A DNA stretch of 64,000 bases from Voacanga thouarsii (taxonomy: Eukaryota; Streptophyta; Magnoliopsida; Gentianales; Apocynaceae), in the NCBI GenBank assembly GCA_026120185.1, contig JANUWF010001815.1:930001-994000 (forward strand), written 5' to 3'. Below the pieces are notes generated by a model. That model was not told where the DNA came from, ran no database searches, and was given only the letters and a program-made list of their open reading frames with translations. Each line of letters starts with the position of its first letter. Positions within the stretch are counted from its first letter, which is position 1. Shown here piece after piece: positions 39,222-51,439 of the stretch. A program made the translations under genes and the position numbers.

Positions 39222-39322
39222 TGGAGTGGAATCGCTGGGAGAAAAAAACAGAGGCAATAGTTGATCTCCGGGCGACTACTATAATCAGTAAGCCAATGAG
39301 CCTGGGTGGTGGCTCCCAGTAG
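39222..39322 (+). CDS. Candidate terminal exon, unidentified gene
   Basis: After TTTCCATGTACAG the sequence reads (x)TG then EWNRWEKKTEAIVDLRATTI and ISKPMSLGGGSQ, ending in TAG at 39320-39322. The mix of residues is protein-like and unlike the surrounding AT-rich repeats. If it belongs with the exons at 27644-28041 and 31180-31245, at least one more exon must shift the phase by one base. I do not recognise the protein; a plastid protein is possible but unproved. Confidence 0.45.
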
Positions 39323-39839
39323 ACTTGTGCGGTGGTCTTTTTTGTACATTCTATAATATATAGTAAGTATGTGCATATGTTATATTGGGATTTGTGTTTC
39401 CATTGGCATTGGATTTCAGAAGATTTTTTTTTAATTGTTTCCGTGTTCACAAAATGTCATCTTTTAAGATAAATTTGTCAATTACATCTTGAAAAAAATT
39501 TGAAGGTGAAAGTGATTTTTCATTCGAAATTACTCATGTATGTTATTTTAATAGATAGTTATTATTATATACACATGATACCTTTGTATTTGAATAATTT
39601 AACTCGAAAATAAGTGACATAACTTCATTTCCAATGTTTTGTGGGCTTCCTGTATGTATGTTTATTGGAGAGCTTTGGAGAAGGAAATCTAAGGAGGATA
39701 TACAACCTTCATTGCTAGTAAAGAATCTTAATGATGATTACTAAGTAAATATGCTGTGATTGACTAGCAGAAAACATGAGTATCTAGTCTTCAATAAAAT
39801 AATAATTGTAGTAGAAAACATATTAACCAGTGTGCCGCT
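39323..39839. other. Spacer; no feature seen
   Basis: AT-rich, no convincing ORF or repeat. The left limit of the Mutator-like block probably lies here, but I could not find its terminal inverted repeat. Confidence 0.4.
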
Positions 39840-41340
39840 ATCATATGCTTGGGGCTTGTGTTCATGTGAACGTGTAAGGTGATCATACATTTGTTTCAGG
39901 TGTGCATGTGTTTGTGTGGCAATAGCCTATGTAGTAAGTATGACAATATATAGTATGGTTCATGTTAATATAATTGTATAAGGTGTTCATCTATTTGTGT
40001 CACGTGTGTATGTGTTTGTGTGGTTTGTTATTATAGTAACTAGTACAAATTCATTTTGGGCTTGTATCTTCATCGTATAAAGTGTTCATGTGCTCGTGGT
40101 ATGTAGTTCATGTGTTTGTGTGGCAATGTCCATGTAGTTCATGTATCTGTGTGGCTATTGCAATGCATTGTGGTTCTTGATCCATCGTAGCAAGCTTTGC
40201 ACATTGCCAACAATGCCAAGAAGAGCACTACTAGATTGATAATTTTTGGATAAAAGGATGTACAGTGACATGATTTTTCCCCCTTCTCTTACTGTATTCT
40301 TTTATCATTTGGAACTTGATTAGATAGTGTATTGATCTCCTATCTGGTACACCCTCAATAGAGACAGACAGGAGCAAAGAAGGGAATATGATAGGTCCCT
40401 TAGTATTCTGCAATGTTCTACAATGAAATTTTGATGCAACAATTTTTTTGTGTTCTGCTATCTTCTCCAATGTTGTATAATGAACTATGATAGCGTAATG
40501 AAATTTTGATGCAAAAAACATGTAACACGTAGTAAAAGATAATCCCGTCTCGCTTAGCTTTTTTTTTTCCATCTCAAACTTCCATTTCTACTACACCCAC
40601 TATTTTTAACTTTTCTTTTCCTTTTCCCCTCAGCACTATTCATATCTAGTTCAACACAATTTATGTCTTTTACTTTTTGATATGTTATATCGCTGATTAT
40701 GCCTTGATCCTTTATTGTTGTTTTTTTCTTTGCAATCTTCTTACATTATTTATATGTTATATATAGAAAATACATGCTTAGAGCTTGTGTTCATGTGGTT
40801 GTGTAAGGTGTTGATGTAATTGTGTCAGTTGTTCATGTGTTCCTGTGTCTAGTTCATATGGTTTTATAAGTTGTTTATATATTTATATCCTGTATTCATG
40901 TGTTTGTGTGACTTGTTCCTATAGTAAGTAGTGCAGAATGAGGTTTTGTAAGGTGTTCATGTAGTTATGTCAGGTGTTCATGTGTTTGTGTGCCAATGTC
41001 CATGTAGTGTGGTAAAGAGATGCAGGTTCATGCTAAAGTAGTTTCATAAGTTGTTCATGTGTTTGTGTGGCTAGTTCATGTAGCAACTAGTACATATCGA
41101 GCAAAGCATGCTTTTGTCTGGCATGTTTATGTAGTAAAGTATTCATGTATTTGTGAACATGAATACTTTTGTCTGGCATGTTTATGTAGTAACCAGTACA
41201 GGTTTACGATATATTTGGGGAATATGTTCATGTTATTATGTATTTCGTTCATATGTTTGTGTTATGTGTTCATGAAGTAACTAGTGTACATTGACTTAGG
41301 GCTAGTCTCATGTGTTCATGTGACAATTTATATTCTAAGA
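39840..41340 (+). repeat. Degenerate TGTTCATGTGTTTGTGTGG motif array (forward)
   Basis: The motif, and variants joined to ATGTCCATGTAGT or GTAACTAGTACA, recurs many times, for example near 39900, 39985, 40082, 40110, 40790, 40955, 41050 and 41220. Single forward copies recur near 51045 and 52265. The reverse complement recurs at 53600-54180. Distribution at both sides of transposon ORFs in opposite orientations suggests subterminal repeats. An older minisatellite is the alternative. Confidence 0.75.
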
Positions 41341-41507
41341 AACGTAAGGTTTACAGTACTCATCATTTTAGTAAATGTTAACTAAATTGATAATAGTTTT
41401 TGTCGCACTAGAAGATCAAGAAGTATAGACTCAAAGTTTGTGCTCCGCATGCGCCCTTTCTTGATCCCCACTAACACTTGGTATTTTATTTGATGTCTAT
41501 GCTGCAG

Positions 41508-43691
41508 CATCATAAACAAAGAAAAGAAGAACTGAATCACAACAAGCTTCTTGGTGATTGGCACCGTCCACAAGCGCTCAAGAAGCTAGACCATCAGGGA
41601 GTGGCTAAACAGCTGAAGAGCCGCATGTCTTACCGAGGAGGCCACCGAGGCATACTTTATGTATTTGTAAGTAGATATCTGAGGGACATATTACATTTAT
41701 TTATCTTTCTGCGAGCTTTATTTACAATAAAAAATTAGGTCCTTTTTTTTGAGAAGGCCTTACGAGGACATTTGACATTTCCGGAGAGACTATATGGAGA
41801 GGAGCCAAGCATCTAGCAGCCAGGGTGGTAGAGCTTAGCGCGCACGAGTAAGAATTTGGCTACCTCCACACCGTGCTTACCTTTCGTAGGCTTAGTTGAC
41901 AACACTATTATTAATGTTCATGGTTTATGTGCCTTTGTGGTTACTGAAAAGATAATGTGGTTCAACAGGCTCGTATAGAAACCAAAGCTATTTGGCAGGG
42001 TATGGGGACTGGATAGAGACGGGAGTGGGAAAAGAGGCGAAAAGCGGCCTTCCAGTATAAGGAAGCTACGGCTAGTTTAAGTACTCAGCGGAGACCTAGT
42101 GCACACCAGGTAAGACGCATGTTAATGTGACGATAATTATTTTTGTTGGACATTATCACAATATTAATGCTTCCAAATCATAACAATCAATTACTATTAT
42201 TTTTACAGCAGTAGGCCACGATTCGATGCTCGGCGACGATGCTAAAAGCCTTGGTGGCAAACATGAGTGATGCCAAGAGCCGAACTATCGAAGAGATTGG
42301 ATTTGGAGGCCTGCTGCAGCTAAATTGCAGCAAGAATCGATACGACTTATGCTTCTGGCTTATTGACCACTTCAAGCCAAATGCTTCCGCGATTGAATTA
42401 GAAGGAGGATACCGATTGGTTATTACAGCCAGGGATATAGAATCTTGCCTAGATATTTCGGGCAATGGCAGAATGCCGAGACTTGCTGCATCTGATAAGC
42501 ATCAAGAAGCCATCGTTGTAGAACTGCTAGACAACTACACGATGTTGCTTGCTGAGTTGATTGCTATAGAGGCCGGGGACGACTTTAAGATAAAGTTTGT
42601 CGTACTCGTGGTCTCCACATTCCTCACACCAAAGGGACAGGCCTAACTGAACAAGGAGGTTGTCTGTTATGTTCATGATGCAGCAAGCATCGGGACCTTG
42701 AATTGGGCTGAGTATGTGCACCAGTGATTGTGCACTGAAATTCATTCAGCCTAAGCAAGTAGAAAGAGATGTGTTGGGGGATGCCTAAATTTTTTGATGG
42801 TAATTGTTTTATTTTTTTTTCATAAATAAATTCGTATTTATTAAATTTGCTTAAATGAGCAAGACACTCATTCACAACATTGCTGACTACATGGTTGTGT
42901 TCGATTTGTAGCTGCATTATCTTGACCGGGTGAGGGTCGTCTACTATCAGCTGCCAAAGACTATTCCTAGGGCTGCAGCATGGTCCGACATAGAAGTGCG
43001 GACTAGAATCGAAAGAGAACTAACATAAGGTGGGAGATTTGGGAGAGAAGAGGTAAGAGATAATTTATATGCATGAATTATGTATTCCGTTGATAATGTT
43101 CATGTGATGTCGTTATGTCAGTAGTTTTTGATTCCATTGTATACTGTCATTTTTTATAGATCGACTTCGGGGGCATGTTTGAGGACTAGACACATGAGCG
43201 CGTGCATCCAGATGCTAGCCATATTTTTGAGGTGGTCATGAATGTTGTTGGCTCCACTATAGCTGTAAGTTTTATTGTTTAATATTTCTTATTTTGTTTA
43301 CACAAATTGATTGTCTTTTCAATTTTTGTAGAAACAGTTAGAAACCCTATACAAGCAGTGCTTGGCCGAGGCAGATAGTGTCTTATAGACTATGCGAAGT
43401 CTGTGCACTATGACCACTGCCCCTGCAGCGAATACCCCTTCTGGTATGGTACCTCGAGTAGACGTTCCTGTGCAGTCTGATAGGGCTGGGGCAGATGCAG
43501 GAGGGGGAGGATCCCCCCGGGCCGGGGCAGAGACGGCAGGCCCTTCCAATAGGTCTAGTGGTGTGCTATCCGATTCAGTCATTGGGGTAGATGCGAGGGG
43601 GACGGATCCCCTTAGGATTTGATAGAGATGGCAGGCTAGGAGGAGTCAGAGGAGGAAGAGAAGGAAGAAGATGAGGAGGAGGGGGAGGACA

Positions 43692-43729
<38 letters not shown>

Positions 43730-44224
43730 AGCCCCACACAGCCCCCGGAGGAGGGGGAGGACAATGATGATGATGACAGCCCCCCACAGTCCCCGCAAGA
43801 ACAGCACCCTTCCCAAGGAGCTGCAACATCTAGAAGGCCCCGAGAAAGGCATGCAGGGTCTTCGACTTCTCTCCGTAGAAGTAATAGGATTAGAGGTCGG
43901 GTTGGCAGAGGAGGAGCAGCAGGCCAGACGAGCACAGCAGCTCCGATAGTCATTGATGCTCCAACGACTTCGGAGGATGAGTAGACGATTTCCACTCCCT
44001 CTGTCCGAAAGAGTACTCGGAGTAAAGATGGCACTCAAGATGTTCCATATAGCTCCCCAATGCCTCCTGTCGTCACCAGGCAGTACGATATAGCAACATT
44101 GACAAAGCCTCCACCAATTAGAAGGACAAAAATGAGCAAAATTTTAGATTCAAATGAGTTTGTTACGGTTGTTGGTGGAAACCAAGGGTTAAAAAACATA
44201 AAAGGATTCAAACCATGCTCAATA
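41508..44224 (+). pseudogene. Mutator-type TE gene (Ulp1-MULE-linked family), broken
   Basis: Several apparent exons. 41508-41666 (HHKQRKEEL...SYRGGHRG) is bounded by CTGCAG and GTAAGT. 42219-42750 reads ATIRCSATMLK, EEIGFGGLLQLNC, DLCFWLIDHFKPN and EVVCYVHDAASIGTLNWAEY. 42912-43025 reads YLDRVRVVYYQLPKTIP. 43160-43264 and 43332-43622 follow, then an acidic tail with Glu/Asp runs (43640-43800). The IGFGGLL and RDLC-WL phrases are those of large plant transposon-borne proteins often fused to or linked with Ulp1-like proteases (Kaonashi-type MULEs). No Ulp1 catalytic motif is visible here. Stops at about 42216, 42644, 42727, 43188, 43387 and 43637 and a frame change in the tail show decay. The Athila-like element inserted ~240 bp downstream. 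Confidence 0.7.
43692..43729 (+). repeat. (GAT)n microsatellite coding poly-Asp
   Basis: About twelve GAT triplets encode an Asp run in the acidic tail of the transposon gene. The Met run (forward frame) and His/Ile/Ser runs (reverse frames) are shadows of it. Confidence 0.95.
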
Positions 44225-44467
44225 TAGAGGGCTACATCTGTTCTAACTTTGGAGGGCAAAATCAATTGTTAGAATTATAAGGTTAGGGGCGTATAAAAAA
44301 TTGCGTACACAACGGCAGAAGAAAACACCCTAAGCAAAGGCTAAGGGATAAAAAATTTGGATTTATCCCATTTAGTCAGCTACCAAAACAATCCTCCATG
44401 CTATAACGAGCACTTTTTGTGTATCAAATGGAGAGAAATAAATATTCAAAAATAAATATTTAGAAAG

Positions 44468-45935
44468 TGATGCGTCTAGACTTGGGCATAAAAATCATAC
44501 AAAACTAAGCACATTCCCAATCAAGTTCAAATTAAAACGTTAAACCCAAATCACACATATGAGCAAGCGTACTCATCATTAACTGAGCATAGGGTTAAAA
44601 CGAGTGTCGATCCTCAAGGAACAAGTAGACATTAATTACTCTTCTTTCATTGTTTAACCGACTTGATAAAATGAAAAATAAATAAAAAGGAAAATTAAAA
44701 AGAAAATAAAAATATGTATATGTCAAGGATGTAGATTTATGTAACTCAAGCCATTGTTTAGACAAATATAATCTTAAAGAACTTAACCATTATCATAACC
44801 AATCATTCTCTTGGCACCATGAAGGATGAAGGTAAACTCACTTTGATGGTCAATCCATGAAATCACTATCTTCTAGAAAAATGAAAATCACTTGGTCTGT
44901 CTCAACTAATTCATCCAAAAGACGCATTAAACACAATCCTTAATTAAATTCCCTTGGTCTCGGCCAATTTAGAACATGAAATTAATCAATGAACCATTGG
45001 TCTCGGAAGACATCAATTAACCTTTAATTACCAGTTCTTAAACAATTAACCCCCTTTGGTCCAGCAAGCCAATTGCCAATAGAATATGAAATTAATAAAT
45101 CGAAACACCCATCAACCCCTTTTGGTCCAGCAAGTCGATGGATAGAATCAATTAACTAATCTCGTAATAAGCATGAGTAATTGAATACCAAGAATAATAA
45201 CCAGTTAATCAAAAGATCAAATAACTCTAGAAATCACGAATATCTAAAACAATGTTGAATTACAATAAAACAATTAACATATAATTGTTCAAGAAAAAGA
45301 AAACAAAGTAAAAGAAAGAACTCATAGACAAGCCTCCTTCTTCTTCCTTTGAAGACCTTCTTGTACAATCCTTTTTGAACTTGAAGAATTCCTCCTTGGA
45401 CTGAGTGATTTTCTATGATGATCAATGAATTTCCCCATTTTCCCTTGTGTTTTCCATCTATTTATAGGCTTAAGAGGTGCCTAAACTCGTAGGTACCAAG
45501 TTCTTGGCCGAGTAGAAGTTGGGAACTGCTAAAACTCTTTAGATTTTCAAAAATGTGTAGAAAGATCGCAGCACCACCTCAGGGACAGACCACAGTCGGT
45601 GCTGCCTTGGTCCTTTGGAGTCGGCGCCAGTTGTGTTCTGTTTCTCCACTCGTTCGCTGATTTTTCTCCGAATTATGTGCATATGTTCTAGAATGCACTT
45701 GGCGCCGGTTCCAGCCTTGCACCCGATGCCAGTTCCAGCCTTATAGCCAGCGCCGCCTCTGCTCTGTTTTGCGACGGTTTTACTTTGTTTTACCCAAAAT
45801 CCTGAGATAATGACCAAAATAACTTTCCAAGGGTAAAATCTCAAATATGAAAGAATATGACTAGTTATTGCACAAAATGTATTACAAAAGAGTCTCAAAT
45901 AACTAAGCAAAGTATAACTAATTCAGCCCCTATCA
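44468..45935 (-). repeat. 3' LTR of the non-autonomous element
   Basis: TGATGCGTC...CCCCTATCA, 1468 bp. A minus-strand TATA box (TATAAATA) lies at 45459-45466. A GC-rich stretch with CGGCGCCGG-like phrases (45590-45770) is longer than in the partner LTR. Confidence 0.95.
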
Positions 45936-45990
45936 CATTCCTCCTCACTTAGCTCTTTGCTTGTCCTCAAGCAAAGTATCAAGAACAAAT
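45936..45990 (-). other. Polypurine tract and conserved 3' motif
   Basis: The minus strand reads TTGAGGACAAGCAAAGAGCT then AAGTGAGGAGGAATG directly before the 3' LTR. The GAGGAC-AGCAAAG...AAGTG-GG phrase is typical of Athila/Tat-type Ty3/gypsy elements at this place. Related phrases recur at 47458-47495 and 47650-47690. Confidence 0.8.
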
Positions 45991-48086
45991 AGGAAAAACA
46001 CAAGGTTTTAATCACTCAATCAATTCCAAAACCATATCTTCAATGCTTTCTTTATTTATGAACATAAAACATATGATACTAAATCTTTCACAGCCAATGC
46101 AAGACTTGTGTAGTGATAAACGACTTAGTAGAACCATCTCAATACTTCACAATATTCTCAAACCATTAGAAAGAAGTCAGTTCAAAAAGAGTATGCATTC
46201 CATATGCTTACTTTTCATACACTCTCTCCACTAATCCGAGACATACCATGATTCTACTTAGATCAAGTAAGACTTTTAAGTTTGTAATGTAAGGCTAAAG
46301 GTTTGTAATGTAGCTTATCAAACGAAGGATATAGGAACATCAAAAGTCAAAGAAAACTAAGAGTAAGCAAGAAAAGGGTAACCAAAATAAACCTATAATT
46401 CCCAACTTTTCTTGCTCTCCTATTCCAAGAATCAACAAACCATAACCTTATATAACAACCCTTATGCATTTCAAGCAAATCCTACATTGTTCTTTTTTTT
46501 GTTTCACCTCTTCTTATCATCAACTCTTTTCTTCACAAGATCACTCAATTTTTCAGCAATGGTGTCAAGGGTTTTATATGGATTTATGTTTATAGTTCAC
46601 TCACCATCCCTTTTGTGATCTTTTTGCTCCTTCCCCCCCTCCAATTCTCTTTCAATTCTCTCTTTTTTTTACTCCTCTTTTGTTTTCACTGCTGCTGTTC
46701 TTTCCTTTTTCACTCACTTTTCTTTCTAGCAGCTTGTTGTTTTCTCTTTTCACTTCCTCTCGTTTCTTTTCTTCTTTCTCATCTTTTTCAGCTTAACACT
46801 CTTTTCTTTCTCAATTTTTTTTCAACTTCTTCATTCCAGTCCACTTCCTTTCTTTTCCTAGCTCCACTTGTAATTGATCCATGACTGAAAGTAACAAGTC
46901 ATGATCTCCATCCCTACATTTTTTTTCCAACATACATATACTTTCATCCTTCAAGAGCATAAAGATTTGGAAATTATACAAACTCTCAGCACAAGTAATG
47001 GACAAAATATCGTGACGGGTTTTAAAGAAAGAAATCACCAATTTAGGTTCAAAATAGGCACTAGGGATAATGTGACAATATGTAGGCTTGAAAAGCTCAA
47101 ACTATCCAAAGCAGGCCTATTACTGTCATCCCTAAGTTAAATCATGATTGTCTTTCTTATTTCATCTCAAGAAATACTCAAGTAAGTTCTAGAATGTTCC
47201 ATGAAGTTTAGTAGAAAAACAGGTTTAATAAAATGTAAAGTATTTAATCAAGAACTACTTCATCCAAGTGAGTGCAAAAAGTCATGCATAAGCCATAAAT
47301 GATCTAGAACATACATTCTATATTCCATCATAAAGACATGCATTAAAAATATAGATTGAAATCTCAAAGAAAATCAGAAAAAAATTTTGAAAATTTTGTT
47401 CACAAGAAGGATAAGGTATAAAAGAATGATGCATAGAAGAATTCTCAATCTAACCACTCTCCCACACTTAAATTGGACATTGTCCTCAATGGTCAAATAA
47501 ATAGAATAAGGAAGAAACAATGCCATGGGACCAAAAATAAATGGGAAAAGAGAAGAAAGAAATTACTTTCATGACGGAGTAGCTCCAATTTTTCAAACTT
47601 TGTGCTCAAAATAAAATTGATAAAAACTTGGACAAAGTATATCACCAAACCACTCCCTCACACTTAAATTGGACAATGTCCTCATTGGCAAAAATTAAAC
47701 ACAAGAAAGCATCTCCAAAGGGATTAAAAATAATAAGGGTTTAGAAAGTTTAAGTAATATTGCCCAAGTGCAATAATGCTCCAATAGATAGCAAAGCTTG
47801 AGGTAAAGAGAAGGGCTTGTCCAAGAGGACTTTATGCCTATAAAACAAAACACAAATAAAAGCACAAAGAAAATAATAATAAAATAAAAATAAACCTAAA
47901 TAAAAGAAAACAAGCTAAAGAAAAAGACTAAAATAAAAATAAAATAAAAACTTTTCACACTTATCATGCTTCCTCATCAAACCTTTTGAAAAGAAATTAA
48001 AGCTCAAAATAGAAGATAGGCATGATACATGTAGAATGAAGAATGGAGGATTTTGAAAAATGGAAGGTTCATGAAAACGAGTTGTC
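45991..48086 (-). other. Internal non-coding part of the element
   Basis: T/C-rich low-complexity sequence (about 46490-46870) and A-rich stretches. Two further polypurine-like modules, reading AATTTAAGTGTGGGAGAG and AATTTAAGTGTGAGGGAG on the minus strand, lie at 47458-47495 and 47650-47690. The many short ORFs in the pyrimidine-rich part are compositional. Confidence 0.6.
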
Positions 48087-48920
48087 TCAGCAGAACATAA
48101 AAACCTCATTCTCTAACATTCCTTTAGACACATAAATATCTTTCCCAATATATAAGTGCACATAGTATCTAACGGATGCATCAACTTTGAAATCACCAAT
48201 TAACCTTTCAAAATAATTTTTACAATTAAAATTCCCCTTTAAACTTAGTATTTGAGTTCTTAAAGATGGGATTGGGAAATCCTTACGTTTCAATGCTTCT
48301 ACAAATACCAAGTTACCTTCCTGAGATTGGGGTGAAGGGTAGAATTCGTCAACATCCTCAAAAGGTTTCTTAGAATGAATGATAAATTCAACTTCTTGAG
48401 GTATGTTGAACTCCATACATCATCATTGGGACCATTGTTCTCCAAGAAGTGAGAAGAGCCTAAGAAATCATGTGACAAAGAAATAGTAGAATTATGAGTA
48501 CATAGAGTAGAATCAAATACCTCTCTTGCCACATCATGCAATTGTCCCTCATAACCTCTCTTTTTTTTTCATGGTCAATTATACGGGCTAGCACGAACTC
48601 ATGAGTCTCCTCAACAATCTTAACTAATTGTTTCCTTTGATCGCCCAATCATTGTGAATCTTCTTTATGCCACTGAACAGATGAATTTGTATTGGCAACA
48701 AAAGAATTCACTAATGCTTCTAATAACGTCTAACTAAAAACATCAATGTTAGCTTGTAAATTTGCCAATCTATCATCAATACACTAATGTTTTTTTTTTT
48801 GAAAAATGAAATAAAAATGACGAACTTGCAGTAATGATGAATAATGCAATTTAATTCATGAAGGAAGAAATAAAAATGAAACAAAATGAAATCTACTATA
48901 TCGCCTTCAGGTAATTGGAT
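48087..48920 (-). pseudogene. Broken ORF of the non-autonomous element
   Basis: From about 48790 leftwards the minus strand reads ANIDVFS, then GDQRKQLVKIVEETHEFVLA and RIIDHEKKREVMRD. A frame change near 48540 gives HDVAREVFDSTLCTHNS, and another near 48415 gives EFNIPQEVEFIIHSKKPFED to the stop at 48087. These three overlapping frames look like one ancestral ORF of roughly 250 codons with two shifts and at least two stops near the start. It sits where gag would begin, but I see no gag or nucleocapsid motif and do not recognise the protein. Confidence 0.45.
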
Positions 48921-49160
48921 CATGTACCAAGGCTAACACCTAGCAAAGACAATACAAAAGTTAGATAATAGAATTCATGATTACAACAAAATACAAAGTT
49001 AGTTAAAGTTAATAAATTAGATTACAAAAGTATACAAAGATATAAAAGATACAAAAGATAGCACCTTTTTTGCGAAAAGAACAATTGTACATATTTACAT
49101 ATTTATCTATGTACATATTTACATGGTTAAATCAATAAAATCCAAGCTTTCATGCTATTG

Positions 49161-49179
49161 TTCCCCGGCAACGGTGCCA
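49161..49179 (-). other. tRNA-Asp primer-binding site
   Basis: TTCCCCGGCAACGGTGCCA on the plus strand equals the 3' end of plant tRNA-Asp (CCCCGGCAACGGCGCCA) but for one base. It lies six bases inside the 5' LTR, the usual place, and fixes the element's minus orientation. Confidence 0.9.
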
Positions 49180-49185
49180 AAAACT

Positions 49186-50629
49186 TGATGCGTCCAGACT
49201 TGGGTATAAAAATCATACAAAACTAAGTACATTCCCAATCAAGTTCAAATTAAAACGTTAAACCCAAATCACACATATGAGCAAGCGTACTCATCATTAA
49301 CTGAGCATAAGGTTAAAACGAGTGTCGATCCTCAAGGAACAAGTAGACATTAATTACCCTTCTTTCATTGTTTAACCGACTTAATAAAGTGAAAAACAAA
49401 TAAAAAGGAAAATTAAAAAGAAAATAAAAATATGTATATGTCAAGGATGTAGATTTATGTAACTCAAGCCATTGTTTAGACAAACATGATCTTAAAGAAC
49501 TTAACCATTATCATAACCAATCATTCTCTTGGCACCATGAAGGATGTAGGTAGACTCACTTTGATGGTCAATCCATGAAATCACTATCTTTTAGATAAAT
49601 AAAAATCACTTGGTCCGTCTCAACTAATTCATCTAAAAGACGTATTAAACACAATCCTTAATTAAATTCCATTGGTCTCGGCCAATTTAGAACATGAAAT
49701 TAATAAATGAACCCTTGGTCTCGGAAGACATCAATTAACCTTCAATTACCAGTTCTTAAACAATTAACCCCCTTTGGTCCAACAAGCCAATTGCTAATAG
49801 AATATGAAATTAATAAATCGAAACACCCATCAACCCCCTTTGGTCCAGCAAGTCGATGGATAGAATCAACTAACTAATCTCGTAATAAGCATAAGTAATT
49901 GAATACCAAGAATAATAACCAATTAATCAAAAGATCAAATAACTCTAGAAATCACAAATATCTAAAATAATGTTGAATTACAATAAAATAATTAACATAT
50001 CATTGTTCAAGAAAAAGAAAACAAAGTAAAAGAAAGAACTCATAGACAAGCCTCCTTCTTCTTTCTTTTAAGACCTTCTTGTACAATCCTCCTTGAACTT
50101 GAAGAATTCCTCATTAGACTGAGTGATTTTCTATGATGATCAATGAATTCCCCCATTTTCCCTTGTGTTTTCCATCTATTTATAGGCTTAAGAGGTGCCT
50201 AAACTCGTAGGTACCAAGTTCTTGGCCGAGTAGAAGTTGGGAACTGCTAAAACTCTTCAGATTTCCAAAAAAGCGTAGAAAGATTGCAACACTGCCTCAG
50301 GGACAGACCACAACTGGCGCCGCCTTGGTCCTTCAGAGCCGGCGCCGGTTGTGTTCTATTTCTCCACTTGTTCGCCAATTTTTCTTCGAATTGTGCGCAT
50401 ATGTTCTAGAATGAAGCCGGCGCCGGTTCCAACCTTACAGTTGGCGTCGCCTCTGCTCTATTTTGTGACGGTTTTACTTTGTTTTACCCAAAATCCTGAG
50501 ATAATGACCAAAATACATTTCCAAGGGTAAAATCTCAAATATGAAAGAATATGACTAGTTATTACACAAAATGTATTACAAAAGAGCCTCAAATAACTAA
50601 GCAAAGTATAACCAATTCAGCCCCTATCA
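49186..50629 (-). repeat. 5' LTR of the non-autonomous element
   Basis: TGATGCGTC...CCCCTATCA, 1444 bp, with a minus-strand TATAAATA at 50177-50184. It lacks some of the GC-rich repeat phrases that the partner LTR has near 45700. Confidence 0.95.
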
Positions 50630-50634
50630 GAAAG

Positions 50635-51439
50635 TAACTATAAAATTCATTGCCAAGTTAAAAATGCGGTTGACATATCTCAATCTTAAATTGGCCAAAT
50701 TGGGAAATGAATTTATATCAGGTAAACGAATTTGAGGGTGCAAAAAATGTTTTTAAGAAAAAAAGAATAACAGTAAGGCTAATCTCACACTCTTACTAAC
50801 TATGAATTTCTTCATGCTTGAGGGTCGACTTTCATCTTCTCTATGGCATCACAAAGAGGAATGGGAGGCGATTAACATTAGTAAAGATCAGTGAGCATAA
50901 AACTTTACAAATGAGCAGGACTAAAGTGCTACAAAACAGGGGAATGAGGCCAGAGTTGAACCGGCGTCGGTATTGAGAGATGGAACCCGCGTCAGCCCGA
51001 GCTGTATGATGTTCTTATGGTCATGTATGATATTCATATATTTGTAGCGAGTGTTCATGTGTTTGTGTGGCATGTTCATGCACTAACTAGTACAGATTGC
51101 TAGAAGCCGGGAATTCTTAGAACGGTGGTTGTGTAAGGTGTTCGGCTATTGGTTTGCATGCTGCTAGTAACAATATATTTTTAACTTTTTATTAGTTCAC
51201 CAGGCTGTAAAACTTGGGATTACTATTAATATTCAAATCATAAAGTTTTTCATTGCATAGCCAATGCCGAGGACCATTCCAGATAAGGAATGTATTGGAA
51301 AAAAAAAAAAACCAGGGACAGAAGGATTATGATAAAACTAAACAGGCCAAGCATGAGAACAAAGAAAATAAAAAGGGTAATAAGCGGCCTTCAAGAGGAA
51401 GATTCCATCTAGGAAACAACCCATTTAAGGAATGGACGC
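50635..51439. other. Mutator-like block, no clear gene
   Basis: Continuation of the sequence interrupted at 44467. A forward copy of the TGTTCATGTGTTTGTGTGG motif is at about 51050. A Lys-rich frame at 51253-51450, with an A12 run, is not convincing as a gene. Confidence 0.4.

Larger units (their letters stand above)
44468..50629 (-). mobile_element. Non-autonomous Athila-like LTR element, TSD GAAAG
   Basis: Two direct LTRs (44468-45935 and 49186-50629) enclose 3250 bp. GAAAG flanks both outer ends (44463-44467 and 50630-50634), an exact 5-bp duplication. The tRNA-Asp primer site lies left of the right LTR and a purine-rich tract right of the left LTR, so the element runs on the minus strand. 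The internal part has no protease, integrase or reverse transcriptase and is far shorter than in autonomous Athila elements. It would depend on an autonomous relative. The LTRs differ at a few percent of positions by eye, older than the copia copy. Confidence 0.93.

Noticed and set aside
43575..44038. Reverse frames with His, Ile or Ser runs, and a forward Met-run frame
   Set aside because: All are shadows of the (GAT)n run that codes poly-Asp in the plus-strand transposon gene.
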